From Rotaria macrura (taxonomy: Eukaryota; Rotifera; Eurotatoria; Philodinida; Philodinidae), in NCBI GenBank assembly GCA_900239685.1, contig OENT01000616.1, positions 28,131-92,130 on the forward strand: a stretch of DNA of 64,000 bases. The letters run 5' to 3'. Of this stretch, positions 11,473 to 25,110 are shown piece after piece. Both the position numbers and the translations under genes were made by a program. A model generated the notes under the pieces. It made no database searches. It was not told where the DNA came from and worked only from the letters and a program-made list of their open reading frames with translations. Each line of letters begins with the position of its first letter. Position 1 is the first letter of the stretch.

Positions 11473-12788
11473 TATTTGTAAAAGTTCTATTTGGGACTAA
11501 TCCATAGCATTCTTTTCTGAAATCTAATGGCGAAAAACGGTGACTTATGAATACGAATAATTAGATTGATGGGTATTTTATCAAAATTCAGACTACTTTG
11601 GGAATAGATGTAACAAAATTTCTCAAGCCACATGTAGGAACCAAGGAACCTATCACTTCACCAGATCAAACAGTTCAAGTTTGAAAAAAATGTAATTATG
11701 GAAACAGAGAAAATACTAATGAATGACTATCAATCTCCTTCCTTATTGCACAATCCTTTTTTATATAAATATCCAACTGGTTTGACAGATTATTAATCGT
11801 GATAGATGTCTTCATTCTAAAAAGAATGTTTCTAACAAGACTTTCTTTCCTACCCCGCCCCCCCCCCCCCCCCCCCCCCCCACTATTCGTCCATCTTCCT
11901 TGCAGAGCAATACGATAATTTCCTTGCTTTTATCCAAAGTCGACATAAAAATAGTCGAAACATTTTGTCGCAATTTCGTAATCGGTGAACAAGATATGTA
12001 ACATCGTTCGAGTTATTTATGCAGATAATTATCATTTAACTGCAAGTAGGCTGATGTAAATTGAATAAGGAAACCATAGATCATTAGTAACTGTTGGTCA
12101 CAAGTCTATGAATTCGCCACAAATACGTTGTTTTCTATATCCTTCCCTTAAGATACGCCTCGTCTAATATGTACATAATCTATACAATAGGAAATAGAAT
12201 CAATCATAACTATTATGCTGATCACTAACTTTAGCCTACTGTTCATTTTGCACGAAGACTACGAAAGCAAAAAGTACAAGAAAATAAAATTTATCACGAT
12301 AGTTGATCTCATAATCATCCACCGGCTACCCGTAATTTAGGTCGACAATGTACGCATATTATCTCGCACGCATCACTTTTCATGAACGTCGAATACTGCA
12401 ATTTTTTACAAAATTATGATATCGTGAATGATTCTATTCCTCTCATACATAGAAGATTATTGAATCGTGCAGTTACCAAAGTAATTAAAAGAAATGCAAC
12501 AATCGAGCGCATCGAACGAGTATTCAATTGATAATAAAACAGCATGGAACTGAATGTAATTTAATTATGAACACTCTTGAACATAGGATAAAAAGAAATA
12601 AAAATAGCTCTTTACATGATATTTTTATCAAAGAGTCTCAGAAATTCCTAGTCAACTGTAGTTATAAAATTGTCAATAAAAGTTCGAAAATTCATTTTAC
12701 TCATTGAAACCATCGCGGACAAAAACTGATTTCAAAAATTGAAATCAAAGAAATCAGTTTGTTCCCTTTGCTTTAGGGTACTACTGTG
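11473..12788. other. No gene seen
   Basis: AT-rich sequence with no exon-like stretch; contains the poly-C run listed separately. Confidence 0.5.
11858..11881 (+). repeat. Poly-C run of 24
   Basis: Uninterrupted C24 preceded by CCCCG, in otherwise AT-rich DNA. The opposite strand is G24, able in principle to form G-quadruplex structures. Length may be unreliable because homopolymers are error-prone in sequencing. Confidence 0.9.
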
Positions 12789-14333
12789 AAGGACGAGGAC
12801 GCATAAAACCACGAATCGACCCTTTGGTATTTTCTCTGCAAAACCCTATTGAATTTTACATCAATGAAAAGAGCACATCGAGACAAACATTTTGGTACCA
12901 AACTTATCAGATTTTGAGTGAATTTTGAAAGTTAAAACGTAGAAAAAAAACTCATTGTTCTTCATTAACTCAAAAATTGATCCGCGAGCACGGTACGAAA
13001 TTATATAGTAAATATATGAGATAAAATAACATATTGCTTATGAATTTCATAGTTCTTGAAATGCAATTCCATTCTACATATAAATTATTTATTAATTATC
13101 TATCTATAATGGTAAAGATTGAATGCATTAAGTAGCCCCGTTAGTGAATTCCCTATATTTGTGATTTTCGAGGGACTTTCAACAAACATTCGAACGTGAA
13201 AGTTAGAGTAACCAAACTTTTGCTTGCGACCAGTTTGTAGCCTTTTTCAACAGCTACAATTTCGTTATGTTAGTAGACAAAAATGAATATAACCGCGAGA
13301 AAAATTCAGACGCGCACTCTTCTCGGGGTAGTATTTCGAACATGTTTTACTGCAAAACAAACTGTCTAGTCCCAAACAATTACAATATTCTAAATGGACA
13401 GGAGAAATTGAGTCGATTCGTATATGCTTCAAGTTTTTCAGGAACAGTTTTTTTTTCATCGAAATATTTCACCCTCTTTCCCCTCAGGGAATTTTCAAAA
13501 ATAAAATTTCTCGAACTGATCAATTGATAGTTTATTTCCATGCCATTTCACTTTCATTGCCATTTTAGAAGCTCAAGCACCTCATCTCACAGGAAAATCG
13601 TTATTTTTGAGAGACTTCAAATTTTGAAAATTCCCTGAGGGGGAAGAGAGTGAAATATTTCGATGAAGAAAACTGTCTCTGAAAAAATTGAAGCATCTAC
13701 AAGTCGACTCAATTTCTCCTGTCCATTTAGAATATTGTAATTGTTTGGGACTAGACAGTTTGTTTTGCAGTAAAACATGTTCGAAATACTACCCCGAGAA
13801 GAGTGCACGTCTGAATTTTTCTAGTGGTTATATTTATTTTTGTCTACTAACATAACGAAATTGCAGCTGTTGAAAAGGGCTACAAACTGGTCACAAGCAA
13901 AAGTTTGGTTACTCTAACTTTCACGTTCGAATGTTTGTTGAAAGTCCCTCGAAAATCACAAATATAGGGAATTCACTAACGGAGCTACTTAATGTATTCA
14001 GTCTTTACCAATATAGATAGATGATTAATAAATAATTTATCTGTAGAAAGGAATTGCATTTCAAGAGCTATGAAATTCATAATCAATATGTTATTTTATC
14101 TCATATATTTACTATATAATTTCGTACCGTGCTCGCGGATCAATTTTTGAGTTAATGACGAAAAATGAGTTTTTTGTTTCTACGTTTTAACTTTCAAAAT
14201 TCACTCAAAATCTGATAAGTTTGGTATCAAAATGTTTGTCTCGACGTGCTCTTTTCATTGATGTAAAATTCAACAGGGTTTGTCAGAGAAAATACCAAAG
14301 GGCCGATTCGTGGTCTCATGCGCTCTCGTCCTT
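12789..14333. repeat. Long palindrome, 712-bp arms, 121-bp spacer
   Basis: Arms 12789-13500 and 13622-14333 are reverse complements with scattered substitutions. Paired positions sum to 27122 at both ends, so indels are balanced. The spacer is 13501-13621. Small open frames on both strands are mirror images of one another and not genes. No flanking duplication was found, so it may be a foldback element or an inverted duplication. Confidence 0.93.
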
Positions 14334-15084
14334 TGTCATTATTGTTCAACAATGAAGGAAAAATTCAGTCACATTTTAGGATATTAAAAATTTTATTCTC
14401 GTCTACGCAATTGAATATGTAGCACACATCCAAAAGAAACCTCTTTACTCTAGTATTTGTTCTCGTGTTGTTCTTACGATATTCAGCAAGCACTTGTAAA
14501 TATAGTACACAGTACACTCATGCACCATTAATGACGTCAAAACAAAACATTCGAGAAAACTATCTTATTTCAAGAAGCATATAGACATATTACCAGCTTT
14601 CAAGACTTATGTCAAGTTTGTAACTATTTTTTTCGATTTTCTATTACATATAAATTTTACCTCGTTGCTCACTTAGAAAAGTTTTAGTTAATTTTGAATT
14701 CATTTGTTGATAATCTTCACTAACCATAGAATCATTTGTGTTCATAGCCGCAAATGCATTTTGATTTTGATTTAAATTATTACTAATATCTTCTGATGAA
14801 TCAAGTATCGTTGACATAATCGTTATAATCGATCGTTCGAAAGAGATAAATATGAATGGCAAATATATATATATATATATACTTTTATGTATATTATTCG
14901 TACCGATATTAGAATATGAATAGAAGAGAATAATGTCTATTTGTATCGATTATTTACTTTTAACTAGTTAAGATAGACCGAGATAGACTCGCAGAGAACA
15001 GAATGAATTATACAGTTTAAGGCGCGATTTTTAATTAGTTTTTATTTGCTTTTTAACTATAAAAAACAACAACAACAGCAATAT
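14334..15084. other. Downstream of the GPCR; one unassigned short frame
   Basis: Contains a minus-strand frame (14862-14644) rich in Asn, Ser and Gln, starting most plausibly at the internal Met of MSTILDSSEDISNN and followed by a donor-like GTAAAA at about 14660. It could be an exon of an unseen gene or chance. An (AT)n tract lies at 14862-14882. Confidence 0.3.
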
Positions 15085-18000
15085 TTATAATGAAGCTGAT
15101 TTCGTGTGATGATAGTAATTCAACATTTTTGAAGTATTATGTGTTTTATTATTTTGATTATCAGATGATGATTTGATGATCGATGTTAAATAAGTGCAAC
15201 CATTGTGAGAAGTTTTAAATGCTGATAATGTTTCAAACGTTGCAGATTGTCTGATGTGCTTTCGTCGGCGTTTTCTTAATGATAATTTTGAAAAAGATAT
15301 AGTTGTTCGAGAAACATCGGTTGTTTGACATAGACAAATTGTTTGTTTAAATGTGTCACGAAAGGCTTGTGACATACAACAATAAAGAATAAAATTAACA
15401 GAATTATTTATTAAAGCTAATATATCAAATGTATCACCTGCAAGAAGAAATATATTATATTATTTAGTTTTAGCTATAATTCTCAAGCTCAAATGATAGG
15501 ATAATTTACCGAGATTTCTATAAATTTGGAAGTAATGTTTTGAATAAGTTTTTGATAGAAATGTTAATAATAATATTGCACCTTGGGGTAATTCTGTAAC
15601 AAGAAATAAAACACAAACGATAACTAACATTAATGTTGTACGACGATTTTCCATTTCACGTTTTCGACCACGTAAACGTCCTGTGTTGGCTAATCCAGAT
15701 ATTTTATTTGGTACACGTCGATGCAGAATTTGTGATTTTTCCAATGCATTTCGTAATTGTTGAATTAATAAAAAACTGAATAGAAGTAAAAATACACATG
15801 GGACTAATTTAAATATAACACTATGCAATACAAAAACGGTTTCACGTAATGATAAGGATTTACTGAATGCTGTTTCTTCAAAACGATAAATAACTATCAT
15901 TTCGGAATCAGCTGATGGTACATATGTATCATTATAATATATTTTAACGATTTGATGTTCGACATAGGATGGTATACAAAGAATTGTTGATAATATGACA
16001 ACAATACTAACACCAATGAAGGCACGGTCAGGTGATGACACATAAGCGGCTAGAGGCTTACATCTGAGAAATACATATCGAAAAGCAGCAAGATACACAG
16101 TTAACCTAAATAGAAAAGGAATAAATATAATTGAAAGCTCCCTATCATAAATCAAAACCAATACAAATGATTATGTTAACAGTCTCTGGCACTTTTCAAT
16201 GTGTTTAGCTGTCGATCGAGAATAAGAATTGAATTTAAAACTTGCATGATAACTCTAAAGAATACATTTATTATTCCTTTTGTACACTTGTGCAAATGAT
16301 GTTGATTTTAGAACACTAATCTTTGCTTCGGAAACATCGAAATATGTATCTTTGTAGTTCTCTAAGAAAAATTTAGTCCACAACTAGTGATGAACAAAGA
16401 TTTATATAAATTCAAGTTACATTTCTTTTTAAATAGACTTCAAAATAATGAACATTCCTTGCATGATACAAGAGACATTCGTTTTTTAAATAATTGATTG
16501 AAAGAATGACATGATAAGAATGTTTATATTAAATTTTTAATTATTGTTATCATCATGCAGAAAAGTTACAATAGCATATGCTCTTCCACTAGTCTTTTTT
16601 AGAGAACGCACGCATGACTTTGCCATAGAGTACGCTACATACGCTGTAACATGCAATGTATTGCTACATTGTAGAAGATACCGATAGTTTTCATGAAAAA
16701 TACATTTTCTTTCGTGCAGAACGGTTGACATAACCAAAAATATTACATGGCAAACATATCTAATCCTACTGTCACTTCTGTTTCTTTATATATTGTTTGA
16801 ATACCAACAGAGCTACAGAAATGTTGCATTCGCGTTGCTTCCAATAGAGCGTGAGAATTGCTCATTGAGAAAATTTAGTTCGTTTTCTACTAATAGACAG
16901 ATCGAAATGTTTGATGTTTCAAAATACTTGATGAAATCGAAAAATTTTACAAATATGCTCAGATAGAAAATTGTCGTACGATCAAAACCACAAAGTTGAT
17001 AAAGAGAAGTACAATTCATCGATTTATCGTGCAAGTTGGCCGTCGCTATTGCTATGGAAATCGTAAATGCAAATGTAATGAATGTGATGTGAACTTTCAA
17101 AATAAATATGAATATACAAGATACAAAACTAAATACATGTACGACGGTGTGACCATCAATTTTTCATTCAAGAAGTCTAATTAAAATGACCTCGTAAAAC
17201 TTGATATTCTTTTATCTTAATATATGCTTTCTACCATGTTCTTAGTCATAAAACATGATGCTTTACTAGATTCTATCATTGGAGTTAATATTATTTTTGA
17301 CAAATAATTTATTTATTGTGAGCTTTGTTCACAATTAAAAGTATGTTAAAAATATGATGAGTTCGAATAAAATCGATGATCTCAGCATGTAATATCGCAT
17401 CGTTACCAATCACATCGAAAAAAGTATCTTTTTCAAAGAATGAAAACTTTCTACACATTTTTCAAGGCTCCACTGAAAGAATTTTTTCAGTGTAACATCT
17501 TCGCAAATCTTTTCTTCCTTTCGTGATTGGTTTTTAAGTTACATAACTTTTTGAAAAAGAAAACTATCTTGCCTTCAAGATACGTTATTGTTACATTATA
17601 CTAGAAACAAACTGAATAAAGAACATTCGTCTCGTTCATTATATATATTTATTTGATACGTTGAATTTTTCCATCGATTAAATGTTAAGCTCTACTGAAA
17701 GTGTAAATAGAACTAATAGATCAAATAATCATATGATTATGATGGCACATGGAATTATTAAAGTAATCTGGTATCATTAATGAGTATCAAATGAATTTTC
17801 ACTATAAACTAAAGAGTCGTACAATGAATAGATCATCAAAAGCTAATTAGTGATAATATCTGTAAATATAGATATTATCACATGAACAAAACCTTTCGTC
17901 TTTTCACCGAACTATTCCAGGAAAATGTATTTCATCTATGATACTATCGATATCTTGACTTTCGAACAGTTTTAGTTATCATTCATGACAGTACATGTAC

Positions 18001-19241
18001 AAGGCACATTGACGTCGCTACGTAAGTCGATACATCTAACATGAGCATGCAAGAGTATTGCATGCAAATTGGTGCAAAGAACCATCTCTCGCGTGTTTTA
18101 TTTTACAAGGTAAAAACAAAGCAAATAAGGACAGTGTTTTCATGCGTGTGCTTGTAACATGCATTTCTTGGCATGTATCATTATCTTCCATTCAAACGAC
18201 ACAATTATATATACAGGGAAAATAACGTTTTTAGCAATCACATCATATACAACATGTTAAAAATGATGTTAACAGTATGTGCGAGTTTCTGATAATTTTT
18301 CTTAAACAGAATCATACTTCAAATACTCGTATTTGACAACGTATCATCAAGAAAAACAGCACATAATTTCGATGTAAAAGCTTTTCGTCATTAAGTTGCA
18401 TGATTAAATATATTTAAATACAAAGATTTTCCTTTTCGTATTACATAAGCCCAAATGAGTTCAATCATAAGAAAAAGAAGGACACAAACACGTATCTCTT
18501 GTTGTTTTTATTTTAAAGCAATCTGAACACGAATACATATATATATATATGTATCTATATAGCATGAATTCAATGAGTACACTTGGAAACTAATAAACCT
18601 ATCTCTTGGAAAGATTTAATGACTAGTTTTTTCTTTTTTTTTCAGAATTTGCTCATTAGCACAACTTGAGAGAAAATGCTAATTTCTACCTGATGATTAG
18701 AATAATCTCTTGAAATTTAATTTATTGGTTTTTTACTTTTCAAAAATACTTACCATGTACTAATACAATGCAATGTTAATGTAAACAACATTTGTATCAT
18801 AAAAAATTTAACTTGAAAATATGATGTCGGGTCAGGTTCACTCTTAAGTTCATCTCTTGGTAGACAATAAAAAATGATAACTGCTGGTAAAACAAATAAC
18901 ATTTTGAGTAAATCTGATAAAGCTAAAGATGTTAAAATAGTATTTGTCGATGAACGCATTAATGGACGGGTTAAAACAATAATATTGAATAAGTTGCACG
19001 TTAAACCAAACAAACATACGACACTAGATATAATACCATGATAGTTACGATAAAGAAGTCTATAACGAACAAGTGAACTATTATTAGAATCATCATCAAG
19101 ATGATTATTAATCGTTTCTGATGATACAATTGTTTGTGTTACATTTAACATTAGTTGTTGAGCAAACGTTGAAGTTAAATATGTATTTGATCGGTCTTCT
19201 GACATCGACTGTAATGATGATGGTGTTGAATATGACGGCAT
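15085..19241 (-). CDS. Rhodopsin-family neuropeptide GPCR, myosuppressin/DMSR-like
   Basis: Three exons (19241-18754, 16105-15510, 15437-15085) join in frame to 478 residues. The N-terminus is Ser/Thr/Asn-rich with NxS/T sites. TM1 contains CLFGLTCNLFNIIVLT with the conserved Asn, TM2 has LTSLALSDLL, and the TM3 end reads WLTVYLAAFRYVFLRCKP, with FRY in place of DRY. TM6 has TELPQGAILLLTF and TM7 has LINNSVNFILYCCMSQAFR, equivalent to NPxxY. The MRSSTN loop after TM1 and NSVNFxLY in TM7 are typical of insect myosuppressin receptors and their DMSR relatives, so a peptide ligand is likely. The first exon is separated by a 2.65-kb intron, the next intron is 72 nt. The frame is open upstream of the first ATG to an acceptor (TTTTAG) near 19271. 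The ligand is not determined. Confidence 0.85.
16106..18753 (-). other. Long GPCR intron 1
   Basis: Bounded by TG/GTAAGT at the donor and CTATTTAG/G at the acceptor. AT-rich apart from one small signal-peptide-like frame listed separately; an (AT)n tract lies near 18538-18552. Confidence 0.75.
16813..17100 (-). CDS. Possible small secreted protein in GPCR intron
   Basis: A 95-codon frame on the same strand as the host intron. Its first ~22 residues (MKVHITFITFAFTISIAIATA) form a hydrophobic segment ending in small residues, like a cleavable signal peptide, followed by MNCTSLYQLCGFDRTT with two Cys and an NxT site. The rest is hydrophobic and unrecognised. In such AT-rich DNA a frame of this length may be chance. 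I know of no family match. Confidence 0.25.
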   Translation of the reverse strand: MKVHITFITFAFTISIAIATANLHDKSMNCTSLYQLCGFDRTTIFYLSIFVKFFDFIKYFETSNISICLLVENELNFLNEQFSRSIGSNANATFL

Positions 19242-19568
19242 AGCGTCAAAAAATGATTCAATCAATCTAGCTAAAATACGTATACAATACGATAATAGAT
19301 TATTCCATTAATGTGTTTGTATATTCAGAAAAAGTATCTACGAATATACACAGTTTAGCTAGGAAAAGGGCATAATGTAATGTCTGTTCAATTACTGTGT
19401 AGAGGCTGTTAAGCTGTCTTCTTCTCTAATACATTCTTTTACTTTCTCTCGGTTACTACTATCCTATGGCATAACAGAACTTTGATCGACAGGAGTAACA
19501 TGAAATATACTAATATTAGCGAACATTGGAAAAAAAAAGATTCTATGTTTATGTGACCCTCTTACACA

Positions 19569-19627
19569 TTGTTTATAGTAGACTTAACATTCTTTGACAG
19601 ATCACATTCATAGTCTACTATAAACAA
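19569..19627. repeat. Perfect 16-bp inverted repeat, 27-nt loop
   Basis: TTGTTTATAGTAGACT at 19569-19584 pairs exactly with 19612-19627. It lies about 330 bases upstream of the GPCR start, so it could be a regulatory or structural element; no function can be read. Confidence 0.85.
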
Positions 19628-20580
19628 CCTCAATAATATAGTAACTTTCGTTGTTAGAAAAAAAATGTAGTTGAGTATGAAAAAGGAAATAATTAAAAAT
19701 TGTTTATCAGCTTACTTTTGATTAACTGAGATTTGAACTGCAAATCAAATGAATATAGATATACTTAATTAAAATACGAAACTACGAAGACGAATATCTA
19801 TTTGATACTAATACAGGTCAAGTCGAATAAAGTAGATTAGAAAAAGAACAGAAAATCAGTAAGTCTTTGCAAATGATTAATATTTAGATCTTCTCCTTCA
19901 TAGATACTACATATGATACACAGTTCAGGAAAATAACGGAACATTGAAGTACTTTATTTAGTAAACTTCGATGCCCGTACGATTTATTGAGTATGTATCA
20001 GTTTTGTTTTCTTATTCATGCGATGAACAACATTGATATATAGATTTGCTACTGAAAAAGATCAAATTAAACAGTGCTCTACTTGCACTATGCTTACTAT
20101 TCTTATCATGCTTTTAATCGCTCACTAAGACGAATAGCTCAGCTCCTTGACAATAGAAAATACATTCTTAGATGATCATCATCACGACACATTGTCTGGA
20201 TGTTCGGTGTGAATAATCATGTTGGAAAAATATCTCGTTTATCGATCGAATCATTCGTCTATATAAATGAAAAACTTACTAATGATGTTGAAAAATAGTA
20301 TTATTCATTGATTCTTGGTTCTTTAAACAAAGATGAGAGCACTTTAACTAAAAAAAAACATGATATCCATAATTGTGTCGAAGAAGAGGAAAATTTTCCC
20401 AGTGCACTAATTTGTTTATATCTGTTTCTCTGCATGTTAATCTCTTGTAAACGATGAAACAGATGATACAGAATAAAAAAAACTACAACTGAAATGAAGA
20501 CAATGGCTAATTATCATTGTTAATGGTCAAATAAAATAAATTACATATCGATTTGTTTAGACTAAAAACGTCTATGTTGT

Positions 20581-20612
20581 GTAACTAATTAAATGGCACT
20601 TTAATTAGTTAC
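20581..20612. repeat. Perfect 13-bp hairpin, 6-nt loop
   Basis: GTAACTAATTAAA, loop TGGCAC, then the exact complement TTTAATTAGTTAC. Confidence 0.85.
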
Positions 20613-23600
20613 GATACATTTATTTGGTGTTTCTCCGTACCCTACATGACAGGAATACACACAGAGGAAAATATGAAAAAAGCCTAGATTACTATATAAA
20701 TATATATAATGAGGCATTCATGAATTGAAAAGAACCGAAATTTCGCTTCGATGATTCAAAAAGACAAGCAAAGCAGTTAATAGCCATAGGCATTTTTAAT
20801 TGTGCCTTCGAATCTCCTATTTATCTTGGATTCTTTTTATGATAATATATTCATGTTTTACTAATAACAAGCATTTGATTACACGTATAAAAAACTTCAC
20901 TGTTGCTTTCTATATAGATAAACCGAACGGAAGAAGAACATAATGCGTGATTAAATAAACAAGAGAAAATCCATTAAGACTACTAAATATATTTTTCTTG
21001 GTTTGATGTATATCTTTCTTAGCACAACTTCTTGTGAAGTATATAGAAAAAGAAAAGTTTGTTGCATATTTATCATCAGTTAATATCATGTTATTACCTC
21101 GAACATATATGTACTGTCATTTTTCAAGAACATTTTCTATAAGAGAAGTCTGACTAGACATTGGCTATACTTTTCAGAGAGTAAAATTCTTTAACGTATA
21201 TCGAAAATTTTAAATAGATATTACGATATATTTCCTCTTTGTATTGAATAGTGTATTGATTATGCTTGTTAGATTTTTCAAGTGCACTCAAAAACGTTTT
21301 ACTAATTTTCATAAGGATAGCATTTGACTTAGCTTTTTTTTTACTAGGATTTATTTTTATTTTACATTTTATTTCAATCTTCAACTATTTAAAAATTTAC
21401 CATGCTACAAGTGCTACGAGTTATTTTTCATTTTATTTTTTTTTTAGGATAAAATGACATTTTCTATTTCTTCTGTGAATCATTCTAGGTTTTCTTATTT
21501 GACGTAATTTTCAGTATTCTCAAAAGAGCATGAAATCCATTAAACTATTATAAAGACAATGTCCCAGCCGTGTCGATTCAACCCAGTAAATCATAAAAGT
21601 TCTTTTTTCTAATGTCACTCATGGTTTTCTAGAATTCATAGTTTTAGAACTAAACTTATTTCACTCAAAGAATTCAATTTTTTCTTCATATGTATGCATA
21701 TCAAATAAAATTATATGCATGAAATTTTCAATGTCAAACACTGGCACAACATTAATACTGAACCTATTCAATATGAAAATTCAATATTCTTACGTTTCGA
21801 AGTGATATAATCGTTTGGAATACTGTAAATCTAGCAAGATTATACTGATATTTTATACTTGTTGTCATTCTATTAAATAACTTAAGTATTTCCTATGTAT
21901 GACTAATAATAGTATAATTATGTTGAAAGAAAAAACTATTTTTGATGTCTTGACGTATACGATAAACGCTCAATGGACGTTCATCTTGTTTTGATGAAAA
22001 ACAAAATTCAAGTTAATCTCAATGCCACACAAAAATAGAATTGTAATAATTGTATGTGGCGTTTCTTTTTCTGTTTTTGAACAGCATGAACATGCTTTCT
22101 CTATTGATAAAATTCAAATACTTTCGGATTGTAGAAAAATATGGTCAATGATGAATATTTAAGTAGAAGCAAAGAGTTTTCTTGGTACTTATGCTGGACA
22201 AGTGAATAACACTTGGTTTAATGAAGGAAGACATCCTGCAACGCTCCTGAAAATCAAATGGAAGGAAAAGAACTGCATTTTCTCATATCTAAGTAATGGT
22301 AAGACATTCTGTGCATAAAGAAAGGCTTTGATTAACTTTTGAATGTGTGAAAGCAAGATTGATTAGCTGAAACTAGTTAAAATAAAAATATTTTAAAAGG
22401 TTAATATGAGAATTGTTCATATATACATTCATCTATGTTAAATAAGTAATTTGTCACGATATTCCTCGAGGATTTCTTCGATAAAATGAGACGAGAATAA
22501 GAAATAAATAAGTAAAACTATATGGATGTCTTATATTCATAAGATAATTGAAAAAAAATCGTAGTTAAAAATAGATTCTAGTTAAATCATCTACAGTACA
22601 CAGTTTTTGCAGTTCTGGAACATGAAGCGAAAGAACTGTTTCTTTTTCGTAAATGACATTCTAGTTCATGTCGAACTCAATTAGAAGTATTCTTCTTACG
22701 TTTCATATTTTTTTTCTTTTTAACATCGAAAGTTAAAGTACATGAAGATGAATTTATTTTTAAAAGATGAAATTTTCTCACCCGTTAAAAGTGCTTCTGT
22801 CTCTGTCTCGTTCTTTTTTTCCATATAAACCCTTCATTTTACCTGCCTCTATCTTTACAGGACAGTTCAAATTTTCTTTTGTCACTCAACAACGATGGAA
22901 AATCTGGTTCTGACAAGCTTCCTCGGCATATAAATATTACTTCAAACTCATTATTTTTCATTCGAAATTGTATCTAACTTCTCTTTATTGAGATAGCTAG
23001 ATGATTACATCATAATAGTGAGTTTTACAAATTTCAAAGATTTTCGATAAACAAATGACAGAAACAGTGGCAAATACAATTGCGTGGTATTTAATAAAAT
23101 TGCTTGTTGTCTCAATACATAAATAGATTAATGTCAACACAACTTAACAATGTAACCAAGTTATCGACGGAATCAACCGAAACAAAAATGAACGATAGAG
23201 TGTATGTCCCATCGAGTACAAACACGCATCAATCATAAAGTAATAGTGTCGTATACTATTGTCTTTTTTGTATCTTATTGTCTTCGTAACTAACGAAAAT
23301 AAATAGAGTAACCTTTGAATGGATTTTTTCATCACTCAATTGTTTTTTCTCATTTGTTGATCTTTATTCTCAATACTTTTAATTCATTTTTTCTTTGCTT
23401 ACTTTGCTACTTTCCTTCGAAAAAAATGTTAAATTCATACTTCGATGTACTTACTATGTATGAATTGCCGTTTAGATTCGATGAACAATTATGTTATTTA
23501 TTATGGCGTAGATGGTATAAAAACTGATGTGTTACTAGACGCTACGAATGAAATCTATTTTACCTAAAAGCATATCAAGGAATAAATATCTGCTTATCTC

Positions 23601-25078
23601 TTTTCTCAAGAAAAAAAAAGAATCAGATACTTTCTTTCTTCTTTTCTTTTTCAATGTTGATTTCATTGTTGCATGTTCAATGATTTTATGATGAAACAAA
23701 ACTTACAGTGGATAGAGAGATACTTTGATCTTATCCTCGGAAAAAGACGAAGATTACTGTTAGGCGTAGCTCACATACCCACTATAGCATAAAAGTGATT
23801 AGTAAATTGGAAAATCGTTTTTAATTCAAAGGAAAACTAGAATCATAGAAATTCAAACAATCGAGGTTTTAATACTGTTGGATTGTTTTTTTGATTATAC
23901 CGTAGAAAAATATTTGATTAAACTATCATAGTTTGTTTATTCAAGCTATGACTGATCATAGATACAAGAATAATGCTCCTTTTTGTGAATTTATAGATCA
24001 GTGCTAGATTCATCTTTTGTACTCTCGGAACTTGTTTGATGGATATGTCATTCAAAAATTCGAAGATTTTGAATGTGTCTATTTTGTGACAGACTATTTA
24101 CATGTCCTTCTGTGAATATGATGTCTTGAAGATGGCTTTCTTGATTAAATTAATTTTACTCTGAAAGTATTTTTTGAGAAACGATTTACTGCTATTGTTT
24201 CACACGACTTGTTTAACAAAAGTGTTTATACTACAGAATATTTCATTCAACTATTTCATTTTACAACATGTATGCAGAGTCGAAACAAGCCTGTTAACTG
24301 ATCTGTCAAACCTGTAAATTTTGTTTTTCATTTCAAAAAGTTTTAATCAATATTGATGTATATAAGAGAACCTCTTATTTGAAGAGAGAGACAGAGAAAC
24401 AGATTTATATTAGTAGGAGATCTAATTTACTTTAGGATGGATTGAAAACTAATTAACTTCTTAGCGAAAAAAAATTATTTTCATTCAGTTTTGTTTCTTG
24501 TATTCCAGCCAAGTTCCTTGAAGTTCAAGAAATAATTCTAATTTATTTTAAATTCATAATTACTATACGCTAATTAGTGAAAATGATGTTAGAAGCTGCT
24601 AGGTGATGTTTTTAATAATAGTTTTTGAACATCAAAGAATATTGAAGAAACCACATGTATGTTAACTTGCAGGCAGAAAATTTGAGCGTTTTGTCAAAAT
24701 ATCATACGTTTAGATAGAAAAAAACTTTTCTATAAACTTGTCTATCAAAGAATCGATCAATGATTCCATCCATTGACATAAATGTTATGTTATACTCACT
24801 TTTTGTCTGGAGACATGCATGATTATAAATGTTAAAAATTCAATGTATGCGTCCTTAGGTTTTGTTTGAATTGTTCACAAAAACAAGCAAACATTCAGCT
24901 ATCTTAATCTCACAGATATTTATTGTTACACATGACACAATACGATTAGTTTCGAAAGAAAAATATTATCCTACGTGATATACTGAAAAGCACAAGAACA
25001 TCTACAAATCTTTAATCGATTCGAAGAATGTTATGTTAATTTCCTATTCAAAATAAAAGTATGAAAATTGGCTTTCGT

Positions 25079-25084
25079 TTTATT
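25079..25084 (-). promoter_or_regulatory. Candidate poly(A) signal, SLC7 gene
   Basis: AATAAA on the minus strand about 27 bases after the transporter's stop, implying a very short 3' UTR. Confidence 0.55.
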
Positions 25085-25110
25085 AACAAATTTATCAAGA
25101 CAAACATATT

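Larger units (their letters stand above)
19272..25110. other. 5.8-kb gene-poor interval
   Basis: No frame with coding character or splice continuity. Two compact perfect hairpins are listed separately. A plus-strand frame near 23430-23527 ends LPFRFDEQLCYLLWRRWYKN, which looks protein-like but is isolated. Promoter or leader exons of the GPCR (left side, minus) could lie here. Confidence 0.45.

Noticed and set aside
13265..13808. Small mirrored frames in the 12.8-14.3-kb palindrome
   Set aside because: The same codons appear on both arms by symmetry; no start context, splice partners or family resemblance.
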